Source: CAYOXD01 sp964407825 (lineage in GTDB: Bacteria > Desulfobacterota > Desulfobacteria > Desulfobacterales > JAFDDL01). From it: a stretch of 27,688 nt of DNA. Positions 8,480 to 16,435 of the stretch are shown piece after piece. The position numbers were made by a program, and so were the translations under genes. Position 1 is the first letter of the stretch; every line of letters begins with the position of its first letter. The DNA lies in NCBI GenBank assembly GCA_964407825.1, contig CAYOXD010000029.1, positions 1 to 27,688 of the forward strand. The letters run 5' to 3'. Under the pieces are notes generated by a model. That model saw only the letters and a list, made by a program, of their open reading frames with translations. It was not told the origin of the DNA and ran no database searches.

Positions 8480-9238
8480 ATGGATGGATGCCTGGTACAG
8501 ATTTATGAGGTGCAGCGGCCCGATGAGGCCGAGGCGCTGGTGGCGGCAGGCGTCGATCACATCGGCACCGTGCTGCTTTCCGAGGCCCAGTGGTGCCAGC
8601 CGTCCATAAAGTCTGTAATGGAGGCTGTCAGGCAAAGTCCGGCCAAAACCAGCTTGATCCCCCTGTTCCAGTGCGCCGAGGACATATCCAGGGCACTCGA
8701 TTATTATCGGCCCGACATCGTTCATTTTTGTGAGTCGCTGGTGAGCACGGACAGCGGATCCGGCGGGTGGGGCCAAGCCTTCGAGCTTCAGCGGATCGTC
8801 AGGGATCGCTTCCCGGAGATGATGTTCATGCGCTCCATTCCCATCGCGCCCGCTGGTGCGGCGGATGCGGTTCCGAGCCTCTCCCTGGCCGCCCGGTTCG
8901 AGGAGATCAGTGATTTTTTCCTGACCGATACCCTGCTGGTGGGGGGCGTCGGAAGCAGCGGCGCCGAACAGCCCGTTTCCGGATTCGTGGGCATCACCGG
9001 CCGACCCTGCGACTGGCAGATGGCGGCGCAGCTTGTGGCCCAGAGTCGGATCCCCGTTATCCTGGCCGGCGGTATCTGCCCTGAAAACGTCATCGAAGGG
9101 ATCCGACGGGTTCGGCCTGCGGGGGTCGACAGTTGCACCGGCACCAATGCCGTGGACCCGGCTGGACGGCCCATCCGGTTCCAAAAGGACATGCGCCGGG
9201 TCCGGGACATGGTCCGTAAGGTCCGTCAGATTCAATAA
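8480..9238 (+). CDS. Phosphoribosylanthranilate isomerase (TrpF)-family paralog lacking the catalytic Cys
   Basis: A 252-residue TIM-barrel protein. Its second half has clear TrpF features: a strand ending in LTDT (Asp150, matching the TrpF general acid), GITGRPCDW, and the phosphate-binding ILAGGICPENVIEGIRRVRP block. The N-terminal strand, normally KICGIT with the catalytic-base Cys, here reads VQIYEVQRPDEA, with Tyr9 in the Cys position. The only nearby Cys (Cys4) is five residues earlier. No other tryptophan gene is in the window; the neighbours are guaA (divergent) and efp (31 nt downstream). The fold assignment is firm, but TrpF activity is doubtful, so it is probably a paralog with another role or a substrate-binding remnant. 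ATG 8480 has no good ribosome site. Confidence 0.75.
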   Translation: MDGCLVQIYEVQRPDEAEALVAAGVDHIGTVLLSEAQWCQPSIKSVMEAVRQSPAKTSLIPLFQCAEDISRALDYYRPDIVHFCESLVSTDSGSGGWGQAFELQRIVRDRFPEMMFMRSIPIAPAGAADAVPSLSLAARFEEISDFFLTDTLLVGGVGSSGAEQPVSGFVGITGRPCDWQMAAQLVAQSRIPVILAGGICPENVIEGIRRVRPAGVDSCTGTNAVDPAGRPIRFQKDMRRVRDMVRKVRQIQ

Positions 9239-9269
9239 TTTAATTAACTCTATAACAGGATCAATCATT

Positions 9270-9833
9270 ATGTACGAAAGCGGTGACTTAAAAAAAGGCC
9301 TGAAGATAGAAATCGACGGCCAGCCCCACGTGATCGTTCACTTCGAATTCACCAAACCCGGCAAGGGGCAGGCCCTGTACAAGTGCAAGCTGAAAAACAT
9401 GATCACGGGCGCCCAGTTCGATCGAACTTACCGGTCCGACGAGAAATTCAAGGAGGCCAACCTCGAGGAGAGCGAGGTGGAATACCTGTATTTCGATGGC
9501 GAGAGCTACTGTTTCATGAATACGAGCACCTACGATCAGGAATTCATGACAGCGGATCAGGTGGGCGACGCCCGGAGTTTCCTCAAGGAGAATACTGTCT
9601 GCAAGGCGCTGTTTTTCGACCGGCGTCCCATCAGCCTCACCCTCCCGAACTTCGTGGAACTGAAGATCGAAAAGGCCGACCCCTGGGCCAAGGGGGATAC
9701 GGCCTCGGGCAGTACCAAGCCGGCGACCCTGGAGACCGGCTATGTGATTCAGGTGCCCCCCTTTGTGGAGGAGGGGGAAATGGTCCGCATCGATACCCGC
9801 ACGGGTCAGTACGTGGAACGGGTGAAGAGCTGA
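9270..9833 (+). CDS. efp: Elongation factor P
   Basis: Binds between the P and E sites of the ribosome and rescues stalling at polyproline. The 188 residues are the standard three-domain EF-P length. The domain I loop reads KPGKGQA, with Lys32 at the position modified by EpmA-type lysylation in many bacteria; the C-terminal RIDTRTGQYVERV is the EF-P signature region. The modification enzymes are not in this window. The frame is open far upstream, overlapping the TrpF-like gene, but ATG 9270 has AACAGGA about nine bases before it and matches the family N-terminus. Probably co-transcribed with the TrpF-like gene. It converges on pqiC. Confidence 0.98.
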   Translation: MYESGDLKKGLKIEIDGQPHVIVHFEFTKPGKGQALYKCKLKNMITGAQFDRTYRSDEKFKEANLEESEVEYLYFDGESYCFMNTSTYDQEFMTADQVGDARSFLKENTVCKALFFDRRPISLTLPNFVELKIEKADPWAKGDTASGSTKPATLETGYVIQVPPFVEEGEMVRIDTRTGQYVERVKS

Positions 9834-9853
9834 ATCCCCCTTCGCCACCCCCC

Positions 9854-10459
9854 TCATTTTCTTTCGTGGATGGCCGAAAGCATCTCCAGGCTCAGGGTGT
9901 CCAGGGCCTTGCCCATGGCAGCGGCCAGGGCATCGTAACCCGTTCCTGCCACCTGTTGATCAATACGGGAGATTCGCTGGATGTCCAGATGCCGGTTTGA
10001 AGTCTTCGACGTCAGGCGCCATACGGCATCGAGGTGAACCCTGTCACCGGGAACGCCTTCGAAGGCCCGCACCAGTACCTGAATTCTGAAATCCGGTGTT
10101 ACCTCGCTTGTCCAGGGAAAGACGATCACCTCCCGGACGCCGGGGCCATCGGCCAGATCGGAGGCCAGCACCCGCAGAATCTCGTCCTGCAGCGGGGCGG
10201 CCCACCGGTGATCGTCGTTGATCCGGACCCGGTTGGGAGCGGTCCGGGTGACGATGGCGGAGCGGTCCAGGTAGGCCGGCACGGACACGGGACCGATGCC
10301 GATGGTTATCGGGGCAAGTGTCCTTGCGGTGCTCCGGACGTCCGGTGCGGGATGGCCCGGCTCAAGGATGTAATAGGCGGCCGGGGTGGAGCCTATCATA
10401 CAGCCCGCAAGAACGACTGCCGCCAGCAGGGCGGGTATCCATCGGAAGAAGCGGCTCAT
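9854..10459 (-). CDS. pqiC: PqiC-like outer-membrane lipoprotein (ABC-type transport auxiliary)
   Basis: A 201-residue lipoprotein. The N-terminal helix is followed by the lipobox LAGC at residues 16-19, so Cys19 would be lipidated. The mature part matches the PqiC/DUF330 family, with YYILEP near the start, IGIGPVSVPAYLDR, and RWAAPLQDEILRVLASDL. In Escherichia coli PqiC sits in the outer membrane and receives the PqiB needle, completing a bridge for lipids. The start ATG overlaps the pqiB stop by four bases (ATGA), indicating translational coupling. The frame continues 37 codons upstream, but that extension overlaps pqiB and lacks a signal sequence. Confidence 0.9.
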   Translation of the reverse strand: MSRFFRWIPALLAAVVLAGCMIGSTPAAYYILEPGHPAPDVRSTARTLAPITIGIGPVSVPAYLDRSAIVTRTAPNRVRINDDHRWAAPLQDEILRVLASDLADGPGVREVIVFPWTSEVTPDFRIQVLVRAFEGVPGDRVHLDAVWRLTSKTSNRHLDIQRISRIDQQVAGTGYDALAAAMGKALDTLSLEMLSAIHERK

Positions 10460-12144
10460 GGGGATTTTGCCTTTCCATAGATCAGGGCCTGGGGGTTTTG
10501 CTCCAGGAGCTGGGCCAGGGCGTTGACGCTGCGAGCGGCCTTTGCCACTTCCTGCAGGGCCTGGCGGCATTCATAGCTCAGCGGGGATTCGGAGTTCATC
10601 ATCTTATCAGCGGCGGTGAGGGCGCGCTGACCGGCGGTCATGGTCTTTCGGGTCTGATCCAGGAGGGTTTGCATCCGGGGCGCCAGGTCCGTATTCATTT
10701 TCAGGCTGAAGCGGTGCAGCTGGGCCAGGCTCTGGTTCAGCGCCTTCACCGCGGCCGTCAGTTCGGCCGAGCCGGACAGGTTCTTTACATTGGCCACCGC
10801 CTCTTGCAGATCCCTCCCGATCTGTTCGATGGGTACCTTTTGCAGCCGGCTCAGAATCTGGGTCACACTGGTGGTGATCTCCTGGACCGGCTCCGGAACC
10901 GTGGGAAGGACCGGGTACCCGGCGGAGACGTGCAGTTGTGCCGGCTTTGCCTTCGGGTGGAGGTCCAGGGAGATATAGAGCTGACCGGTCAGCAGCACGC
11001 CGGTGCGAAGCTGCGCCCGCAGCCCCTTTTTTACCAGCTTGGCCCAGATGTCCCGGCTGCTTGCCTCCCCACGGCCTGCCATGACGATTCTTCCGGGCTC
11101 GATGTAGCTCAGGACCGGAATGCGAAAGGAGGCCTGCTCCGGGTTGAACTCCAACCTGATGTCGGCCACCTCGCCGATTTTGATGCCGCGGAACTCCACG
11201 GGCGCCCCCACGGCCAGACCGCGAACGGTCTCGTCGAAATAGGAGATGAAATACACCTTTTTGGCGTAGGCCGGCTCGTTGATCTGTTCATGGCTGGGAT
11301 AGAGGGTGAACACGTGCCGTTTCGCATCCACCGGTCCGCCCGGAACCAGGTTGGCCGGTGTTTCAAAGGCAATGCCCCCTTCGAGCAGGGTGGCCAGCGA
11401 CTCGGTGTTGATGCGGACCCCGCTGGCGCTGACGTTCACGTTCACGCCGCTGGCGTTCCAGAAGCGGGTGTTGCGATTGACCCGCTGATCGTTCGGGGCT
11501 TCGATGAAGATCTGTACCTCCACCGCCGAGCCATCCGGCATCATGCCGTATTTGACCACCTGGCCGACCTTGATCTGGCGGTAGTAGACCGGTGACCCCA
11601 CATCCAGGGAGCCGAGCTTGACCGCGCGCAGGTTGAAATAGTGACCCGGCATGTCGAGGGTCACCACCGGCGGCGAGGAAAGCCCCTTGAACTGCCGCTT
11701 CTCGGGTCCCTGACGGCCCGGCTCCATGGCGATGTAGGCGCCTGAAAAGAGGGTGCCGAGGCCCGAAATCTCCCCTGCCGCCACTCGGGCTCGCACCACC
11801 CAGAACCGGGTCGTTTGGGTCAGGTAGGGGGCCACCTCCGGCACCATCCGGGCCCTGACCCGTACGTGGGTCAGGCCTTTTTCCAGCTGGATGGTACTTA
11901 CCTTGCCCACATCCACGTCCTTGTACTTGATTCGGGTCTTTCCTGCCTCCAGGCCCTCCGCGGAGGCGAATTCGATGGTAATGGCCGGTCCGGTTTCGAG
12001 GATGGCCTTCACGGCCAGCCCCAGGCCGATTACCGAAGCAACGATGGGAACGATCCAGATAGCGCTGAATCGCCAGGCCGGGCGCACCCTGGGGGTCGGC
12101 AGGTCCTCAATGGGGTCGACAGTAGGATCATCATCGGTCGTCAT
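10456..12144 (-). CDS. pqiB: PqiB-type MCE (MlaD-domain) intermembrane lipid transport protein
   Basis: A 562-residue protein with one N-terminal transmembrane helix (about 26-47), then three MCE domains at about 50-145, 160-265 and 285-400, and a long helical C-terminus (about 420-562). Repeated MCE elements can be read directly, such as VGKVSTIQLEKG, VGQVVKYGMMPDG and IGEVADIRLEFNP. In E. coli PqiB three MCE rings stack and the C-terminal helices form a needle spanning the periplasm; order and length here match. The start overlaps the pqiA2 stop by 14 nt and the end overlaps pqiC by 4 nt. Likely role is phospholipid movement between inner and outer membranes. Confidence 0.95.
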   Translation of the reverse strand: MTTDDDPTVDPIEDLPTPRVRPAWRFSAIWIVPIVASVIGLGLAVKAILETGPAITIEFASAEGLEAGKTRIKYKDVDVGKVSTIQLEKGLTHVRVRARMVPEVAPYLTQTTRFWVVRARVAAGEISGLGTLFSGAYIAMEPGRQGPEKRQFKGLSSPPVVTLDMPGHYFNLRAVKLGSLDVGSPVYYRQIKVGQVVKYGMMPDGSAVEVQIFIEAPNDQRVNRNTRFWNASGVNVNVSASGVRINTESLATLLEGGIAFETPANLVPGGPVDAKRHVFTLYPSHEQINEPAYAKKVYFISYFDETVRGLAVGAPVEFRGIKIGEVADIRLEFNPEQASFRIPVLSYIEPGRIVMAGRGEASSRDIWAKLVKKGLRAQLRTGVLLTGQLYISLDLHPKAKPAQLHVSAGYPVLPTVPEPVQEITTSVTQILSRLQKVPIEQIGRDLQEAVANVKNLSGSAELTAAVKALNQSLAQLHRFSLKMNTDLAPRMQTLLDQTRKTMTAGQRALTAADKMMNSESPLSYECRQALQEVAKAARSVNALAQLLEQNPQALIYGKAKSP

Positions 12145-12835
12145 GGCGGCTCTCCTGGACGGCGTCCCAGATCAGACGCGGATCGAAGCAGTGGGCGGCC
12201 AGCATGGTAATCACCACCACGGCCGCGAAAAAGGGCATGCCCGGGCCGGCCGCGATGCTGGCCAGGGCTTGCATCTTCACCAATGACACCAAAACCGTCA
12301 GGACGAATACATCCAGCATGGACCAGCGCCCCACGGCCTCGGTCAGCCGATACAATCGTGTCTTTTCAACGGCGTTTCCAACTGCACGGAAATGGATGGA
12401 CACCAGCAGATAGATCAGGACGAGCAGCTTCAGAAGCGGCACCACGATACTGGCGATGAAGATGATCAGCGCAATGGGCCAGTCGCCGGCGACCACGAAG
12501 TACCGCACACCGCTTAAGATGGTATCCCCGTGGGTGCGGCCCAGGGAGGTGGTGAAGGTCACCGGCAGGAGGTTGGCGGGAATATATAGAATGAAGGCGG
12601 CGATCACCAATGCCCAGGTGCGGGAAAGGCTGCGCGGTTTGCGACGATGCAGGGAGGCGCCGCAGCGGGGGCACACCAGGTGCCCATCCGGGAACGATGA
12701 ACCGCGGCGGGGATTCCCCCTCTGTCCCTCCCGGGACACCGGCGGGGGGCGGCACACCAGCCGGCAGCTGTGACAGCTGATCAGACCGGCCCCGGTGGCC
12801 GTGATATAGGTTTTGGCGTCACGATTCGATCCCAT
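12131..12835 (-). CDS. pqiA: PqiA domain protein, second copy (C-terminal half equivalent)
   Basis: A 234-residue membrane protein corresponding to the second half of E. coli PqiA. A zinc-ribbon-like pair CHSC (21-24) and CPRC (55-58) precedes four predicted transmembrane helices starting near residue 72 (WALVIAAFILYIPANLLPV). ATG 12835 is chosen because GGAGG (12840-12844 on the plus strand as CCTCC) lies 4 nt ahead. The same frame runs open a further 166 codons, but that part is out-of-frame shadow of the upstream gene. It overlaps pqiA1 by 55 nt in another frame. Ends inside the pqiB start. Likely the membrane partner of PqiB. Confidence 0.9.
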   Translation of the reverse strand: MGSNRDAKTYITATGAGLISCHSCRLVCRPPPVSREGQRGNPRRGSSFPDGHLVCPRCGASLHRRKPRSLSRTWALVIAAFILYIPANLLPVTFTTSLGRTHGDTILSGVRYFVVAGDWPIALIIFIASIVVPLLKLLVLIYLLVSIHFRAVGNAVEKTRLYRLTEAVGRWSMLDVFVLTVLVSLVKMQALASIAAGPGMPFFAAVVVITMLAAHCFDPRLIWDAVQESRHDDR

Positions 12836-13422
12836 ATATCCTCCGGGTCGGTGCCGGCAGCCGTGGCCGGCAGAATGAACATGACCCCCAGGAAGGCATA
12901 AAACGCCAAGCCCGGCTTCACGAAGGCCATGCCGGTGAGTTTCACCATCGCCACCAGGATCCCCAGCAGAAAGATTTCCACCATGGCCCAGGGCTCCAGA
13001 ACATGCACCCGCCGGTACATCCACGCCAGTGCCGGCGCTCGCCGTCCGAGTTTCAGGGAAAGAAGGACGGCCACCATGCCCCCCAGATAGAAACCGGGGC
13101 AGATCAGGCCGGTCAAGAGCACCAGAATGGCCAGCATCGGGAATCCCTGGTGAAACAGGGTGAGCATCCCGGACACCAGGACCGTTTCCTGCACCCGGCC
13201 CTCCATATCGAGGATCAGAAAGGAGTGAAGGTTGGCCAGCAAGAGGAGGATGAGCCCGCTTATGGCAAGTGCCAGGGGCCGGTCCAGGGAGAGGGCCGAA
13301 CTGCGGTATAGAAGCGTGGCGCAGCGAACGCACCGGGCCACTCCCGGGGCCTTGCCCACCTCCCGACGATGGAGCAAATCACACGACGGGCAGGCCACCA
13401 GCGATCGATCTTTATCCGTCAT
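12781..13422 (-). CDS. pqiA: PqiA domain protein, first copy (N-terminal half equivalent)
   Basis: A 213-residue membrane protein matching the first half of PqiA. A CPSC/CVRC cysteine quartet (11, 14, 31, 34) is followed by four hydrophobic helices at about 49-68, 88-117, 140-165 and 170-190. ATG 13422 is three bases after GAAGG; ATG 13425 touches it directly and is less likely. It starts about 24 nt after the nadE stop, so it may be read from the nadE promoter. E. coli has both halves in one 417-residue chain, whereas here they are two genes with separate ribosome sites. Confidence 0.9.
   Translation of the reverse strand: MTDKDRSLVACPSCDLLHRREVGKAPGVARCVRCATLLYRSSALSLDRPLALAISGLILLLLANLHSFLILDMEGRVQETVLVSGMLTLFHQGFPMLAILVLLTGLICPGFYLGGMVAVLLSLKLGRRAPALAWMYRRVHVLEPWAMVEIFLLGILVAMVKLTGMAFVKPGLAFYAFLGVMFILPATAAGTDPEDIWDRIVTPKPISRPPGPV
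12840..12844 (-). promoter_or_regulatory. Internal ribosome binding site for pqiA2
   Basis: A full GGAGG on the minus strand lies inside the pqiA1 coding sequence, 4 nt before the ATG of pqiA2. It supports independent initiation of the second half rather than a sequencing frameshift in a single long pqiA. Confidence 0.7.
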
Positions 13423-13445
13423 CATCCTTCAACGCCCATTTTCCA

Positions 13446-15512
13446 TCACACATCTTCCTCCGGAACGTTGCAGAGCAGCTCCGAGAGCCAGACCGTGGCC
13501 TCCGAATCGCTAGGTGCCCGCCAGTCGCCGCGGGGCGAGAGGGATCCGCCGGAGCCGACCTTGGGGGAGTTTGGAACAGCGGAGCGTTTGAACTGGCTGA
13601 TTTTAAAGAACCGGTAGAGAAACACCTCCAGCCACTTTCGGATAGCGGCCAGATCATAGGCGTTTTTCTTTCGGTCCGGAAACCCCTCGGGCCAGACGCC
13701 CAGGTCCCTGTTTCCCCAGGCATGGTGGGCCAGGTAGGCCACCTTGCTGGGCCTGAAACCGAAGCGGGAAATATAATAGAGGTTGAAGTCCTGGAGCTCG
13801 TAGGGACCGATCCTGGCTTCGGTGCTCTGGGCCGGTCGATCCGTGCCCCCCTCCGGGGTAGGCACGAGTTCCGGGGATATTTCCGTGTCCAGGATCGATT
13901 GCAGCACCGCCCCGGTGGTCTCGTCGAACTGCCGGGTCTGGATGACCCAGCGGATGAGGTACTGGATCATGGTCTTGGGAACGGAGGCGTTGACGTTGTA
14001 GTGGGACATGTGGTCCCCCACACCGTAGGTGGTCCAGCCCAGGGCCAACTCGCTCAGGTCTCCGGTGCCCACCACGATGGCGTTATGGAAGTTGGCCAGC
14101 CGGAAGAGGTGGGAGGTGCGATCTCCTGCCTGCACGTTTTCGAAGGTTACATCGTACACCGCCTCGCCCCTGCCGAAGGGATGGCCGATATCCACGAGCA
14201 TCTGTTTCGAGGAGGCCCGGATATCCAGCTCATGGGCCTCCACATCCAGTGCCGCCATGAGCCGCAGGGCGTTTTCGTGGGTCCGGTCGCTGGTGGCGAA
14301 TCCCGGCATGGTGTAGGCCAGAATGTTCTGTCGCGGCAGTCCCAGTCGGTCCATGGTGCGGGCGCAGACGATCAGCGTCTGGGTGGAGTCCAGCCCGCCG
14401 GAGATGCCCACCACGAGTTTCCGGGTGCCGGCGGCGGTCATCCGCTTCATGAGGCTGTGGACCTGGATGTTGTAGACCTCGTAGCAGCGCTCGTCCCGAT
14501 CCATGAGCATGGCCGGAACATAGGGGAAGCGCTCCACGGTCCGGTTGAGGGGGATTTCGCCTTCGGGGATATCGAAATGAAAGGGGATTCGCCGGATGGC
14601 CCCGACGCGCTCGCGGCATTCGCGCAGGGCGTCGCTGAAGCTGTTCATGCGCATGCGGTCCTGGGCCAGGCGTTCCAGGTCCACATCTGTCACCAGGAGC
14701 TGCTCCTGGCTGGAAAACCGTGCGGATTCCGCCAGCAGATCGCTGTTCTCATAGATGAGGGCGTGGCCGTCCCAGGCCATGTCCGTGGTGGATTCCCCGG
14801 GGCCCGCGGCCGAGTATAGGTAGGCGCCGATGGTCTTGGCGGACTGGGCGGCGCACAGGAGTTTTCGATACTCGGATTTTCCAACGGTGATGTTGCTGGC
14901 CGACAGGTTGGCCAGCACGGTGGCGCCGGCCAGGGCGGCATAGGTGCTGGGGGGGATGGGCGACCAGATATCTTCGCACAGCTCCACGTGCAGGGTGAAG
15001 CCCTCCATATTGGTGGCTTCGAAGACGATATCGTTTCCAAAGGCGACGCTGTCTCCCAGGAAGGGCACCTCCCCGCAGACGGCGTCCATTGCCGTCGTGA
15101 ATTGGCGTTTTTCGTAAAATTCCCTATAGTTAGGTAGATATGTCTTGGGGGCCAGGCCAAGCAGGCGGCCCCGGTGGATGACAACGCCGCAGTTGAAGAG
15201 CCTGCCGTGAAACCGCAGGGGGGCTCCCAGGATCATCACCGGTGAGAGGGTGCGGCTCTCCTCCACCAGCAGGCCGATGGATTCTTTCACGGCGTCCAGA
15301 AGGGCGTCCTGGTGAAATAGATCCTCATTGGAGTATGCGGAAATTCCCAGTTCGGGAAACAGCAGCACAGCGGCTTTCATCTCCGAGGCCCGACGGGCCA
15401 GCCCGAGGGACTGCTGTGTGTTGTAGACCGGGTCCGCCACGCGCAGGGCGGGAATGGCCACCGCAACCCGCACGAAGCCATGGGCGTAAATGGAATTGAA
15501 GGGTAGATTCAT
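13446..15512 (-). CDS. nadE: Glutamine-dependent NAD+ synthetase
   Basis: Makes NAD+ from deamido-NAD+, ATP and glutamine-derived ammonia. The 688-residue two-domain form resembles the Mycobacterium type. The N-terminal nitrilase-fold glutaminase shows FPELGISAY (catalytic Glu), PKTYLPNYREFYEKRQF (Lys) and ELCEDIW (nucleophile Cys). The C-terminal synthetase has the PP-loop GISGGLDST near 366-374. The N-terminus with HGFVRVAVA fits the family, so ATG 15512 is secure although no Shine-Dalgarno is visible before it. It heads a leftward run into pqiA1-pqiA2-pqiB-pqiC and is divergent from hpnM. Confidence 0.97.
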   Translation of the reverse strand: MNLPFNSIYAHGFVRVAVAIPALRVADPVYNTQQSLGLARRASEMKAAVLLFPELGISAYSNEDLFHQDALLDAVKESIGLLVEESRTLSPVMILGAPLRFHGRLFNCGVVIHRGRLLGLAPKTYLPNYREFYEKRQFTTAMDAVCGEVPFLGDSVAFGNDIVFEATNMEGFTLHVELCEDIWSPIPPSTYAALAGATVLANLSASNITVGKSEYRKLLCAAQSAKTIGAYLYSAAGPGESTTDMAWDGHALIYENSDLLAESARFSSQEQLLVTDVDLERLAQDRMRMNSFSDALRECRERVGAIRRIPFHFDIPEGEIPLNRTVERFPYVPAMLMDRDERCYEVYNIQVHSLMKRMTAAGTRKLVVGISGGLDSTQTLIVCARTMDRLGLPRQNILAYTMPGFATSDRTHENALRLMAALDVEAHELDIRASSKQMLVDIGHPFGRGEAVYDVTFENVQAGDRTSHLFRLANFHNAIVVGTGDLSELALGWTTYGVGDHMSHYNVNASVPKTMIQYLIRWVIQTRQFDETTGAVLQSILDTEISPELVPTPEGGTDRPAQSTEARIGPYELQDFNLYYISRFGFRPSKVAYLAHHAWGNRDLGVWPEGFPDRKKNAYDLAAIRKWLEVFLYRFFKISQFKRSAVPNSPKVGSGGSLSPRGDWRAPSDSEATVWLSELLCNVPEEDV

Positions 15513-15521
15513 AGCCGAAAG

Positions 15522-15549
15522 ATCGTATTTTGACGTCTAGGGTTGTCAC
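15522..15549 (-). promoter_or_regulatory. Possible promoter for nadE (weak)
   Basis: Minus-strand GTGACA (15544-15549) and TACGAT (15522-15527) are 16 bases apart. The predicted start would fall only a few bases ahead of the nadE ATG, which would fit the missing ribosome site by giving a near-leaderless message. Matches to consensus are partial. Confidence 0.28.
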
Positions 15550-15697
15550 CATGGGTGCAAAAGGCATTTCAATTGTCAGCTTTTCATTCTTCGCAAGGTA
15601 TAGTATGTTTTTGCCGGATTGAAAAGCCCCGCGAGGCGCGTGGCGGTCACCATGCCAACCCTCGAGGGGAGAAAGACGATACGGAGAGGTGGGGAAA

Positions 15698-16381
15698 GTG
15701 GTAACGAAAAGACAGGTGCCGGGGGACCGGGATCGAATCATTCCAAGGGCCCGGACAGGGGGCGGCCGGCGGCGGTGGCTGGCGGTGATCTGCGCGGCGG
15801 CGCTCCTGTTCCTTCTGCCGCCGGTGGCACGCGCGCATACGGCTGTGCAGGTGATTGAAAAATTGCAGAATTCGCTTCTTCAGGTGATGAAAAATGCCGG
15901 GACGCTCGGCTACACGGGCCGCTACGAAAAGCTTGCCCCCGTTCTTCCGAAGCTCTATGATTTTCCTTTTATTTCCAGGATCGTTCTGGGCAGATACTGG
16001 CACACTTTCAGCGATGGGGAGAAAAAGGAGTTTTTGACCCTTTTTGCCAGGTTCAGCATCGCTACCTATGCCTATCGCTTCGATGGATATTCAGGGGAAC
16101 GCTTCAGCGTCGTTTCCGCAAAGACGTCCCAGGAGGGACGGATGGTCGTGCGGACCGTTCTTATTCAACCGTCCGGTGAAAGGACCCATTTGGACTATAT
16201 CCTGCACCGGCGGGACGGCGCGTGGCGCATCATTAACGTGATCGCGGACGGGGTCAGCGATCTTGCCTTGAAGCACGCGGATTTCGGCGCTTTTTTAAGA
16301 AAAAACAGTCCGAAGGCCTTGCTGGATAAGTTGAAATCCAAGATTGCTTATTATTCCGATCATAGGCCCAATGGAAATTAG
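15698..16381 (+). CDS. hpnM: HpnM: MlaC/Ttg2D-family periplasmic carrier of the hopanoid locus
   Basis: A 227-residue exported protein of the MlaC (toluene tolerance Ttg2D) family. A long basic N-region (GGRRRW) leads into a hydrophobic core (LAVICAAALLFLLPP) and a VARAH cleavage site. The mature part has family features, including YDFPFISRIVLGRYWHTFS and an LDYILHRRDGAWRIINV strand pair followed by DGVS. MlaC proteins carry lipids through the periplasm. GTG 15698 is preferred over GTG 15689 because GGAGAGG (15683-15689) is then about eight bases away instead of touching the start. hpnN follows after 54 nt. MlaC members also serve phospholipid systems, but pairing with hpnN and the downstream hpn genes supports HpnM. 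Confidence 0.85.
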   Translation: MVTKRQVPGDRDRIIPRARTGGGRRRWLAVICAAALLFLLPPVARAHTAVQVIEKLQNSLLQVMKNAGTLGYTGRYEKLAPVLPKLYDFPFISRIVLGRYWHTFSDGEKKEFLTLFARFSIATYAYRFDGYSGERFSVVSAKTSQEGRMVVRTVLIQPSGERTHLDYILHRRDGAWRIINVIADGVSDLALKHADFGAFLRKNSPKALLDKLKSKIAYYSDHRPNGN

Positions 16382-16435
16382 CTTCACCGCGCGGGTGGGG
16401 GTTGACGACGTGTAACAGGGGACTTGTGTTGAACG

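Noticed and set aside
9033..9269. Upstream extension of the efp frame
   Set aside because: Overlaps the TrpF-like gene out of frame; EF-P length and ribosome site favour 9270.
10318..11595. 425-codon plus-strand open frame opposite pqiB
   Set aside because: Antisense shadow; pqiB has recognisable MCE domains and operon overlaps.
12836..13333. Upstream extension of the second pqiA frame
   Set aside because: Low-complexity translation from the wrong frame of pqiA1; the GGAGG before ATG 12835 fixes the start.
13269..14819. 516-codon plus-strand open frame opposite nadE
   Set aside because: Antisense shadow with no domain; nadE motifs are complete.
15545..15654. GTCACCATG repeated at 15545 and 15646 ahead of hpnM
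   Set aside because: Only 9 bases, 101 bases apart, with no further symmetry; chance is likely.
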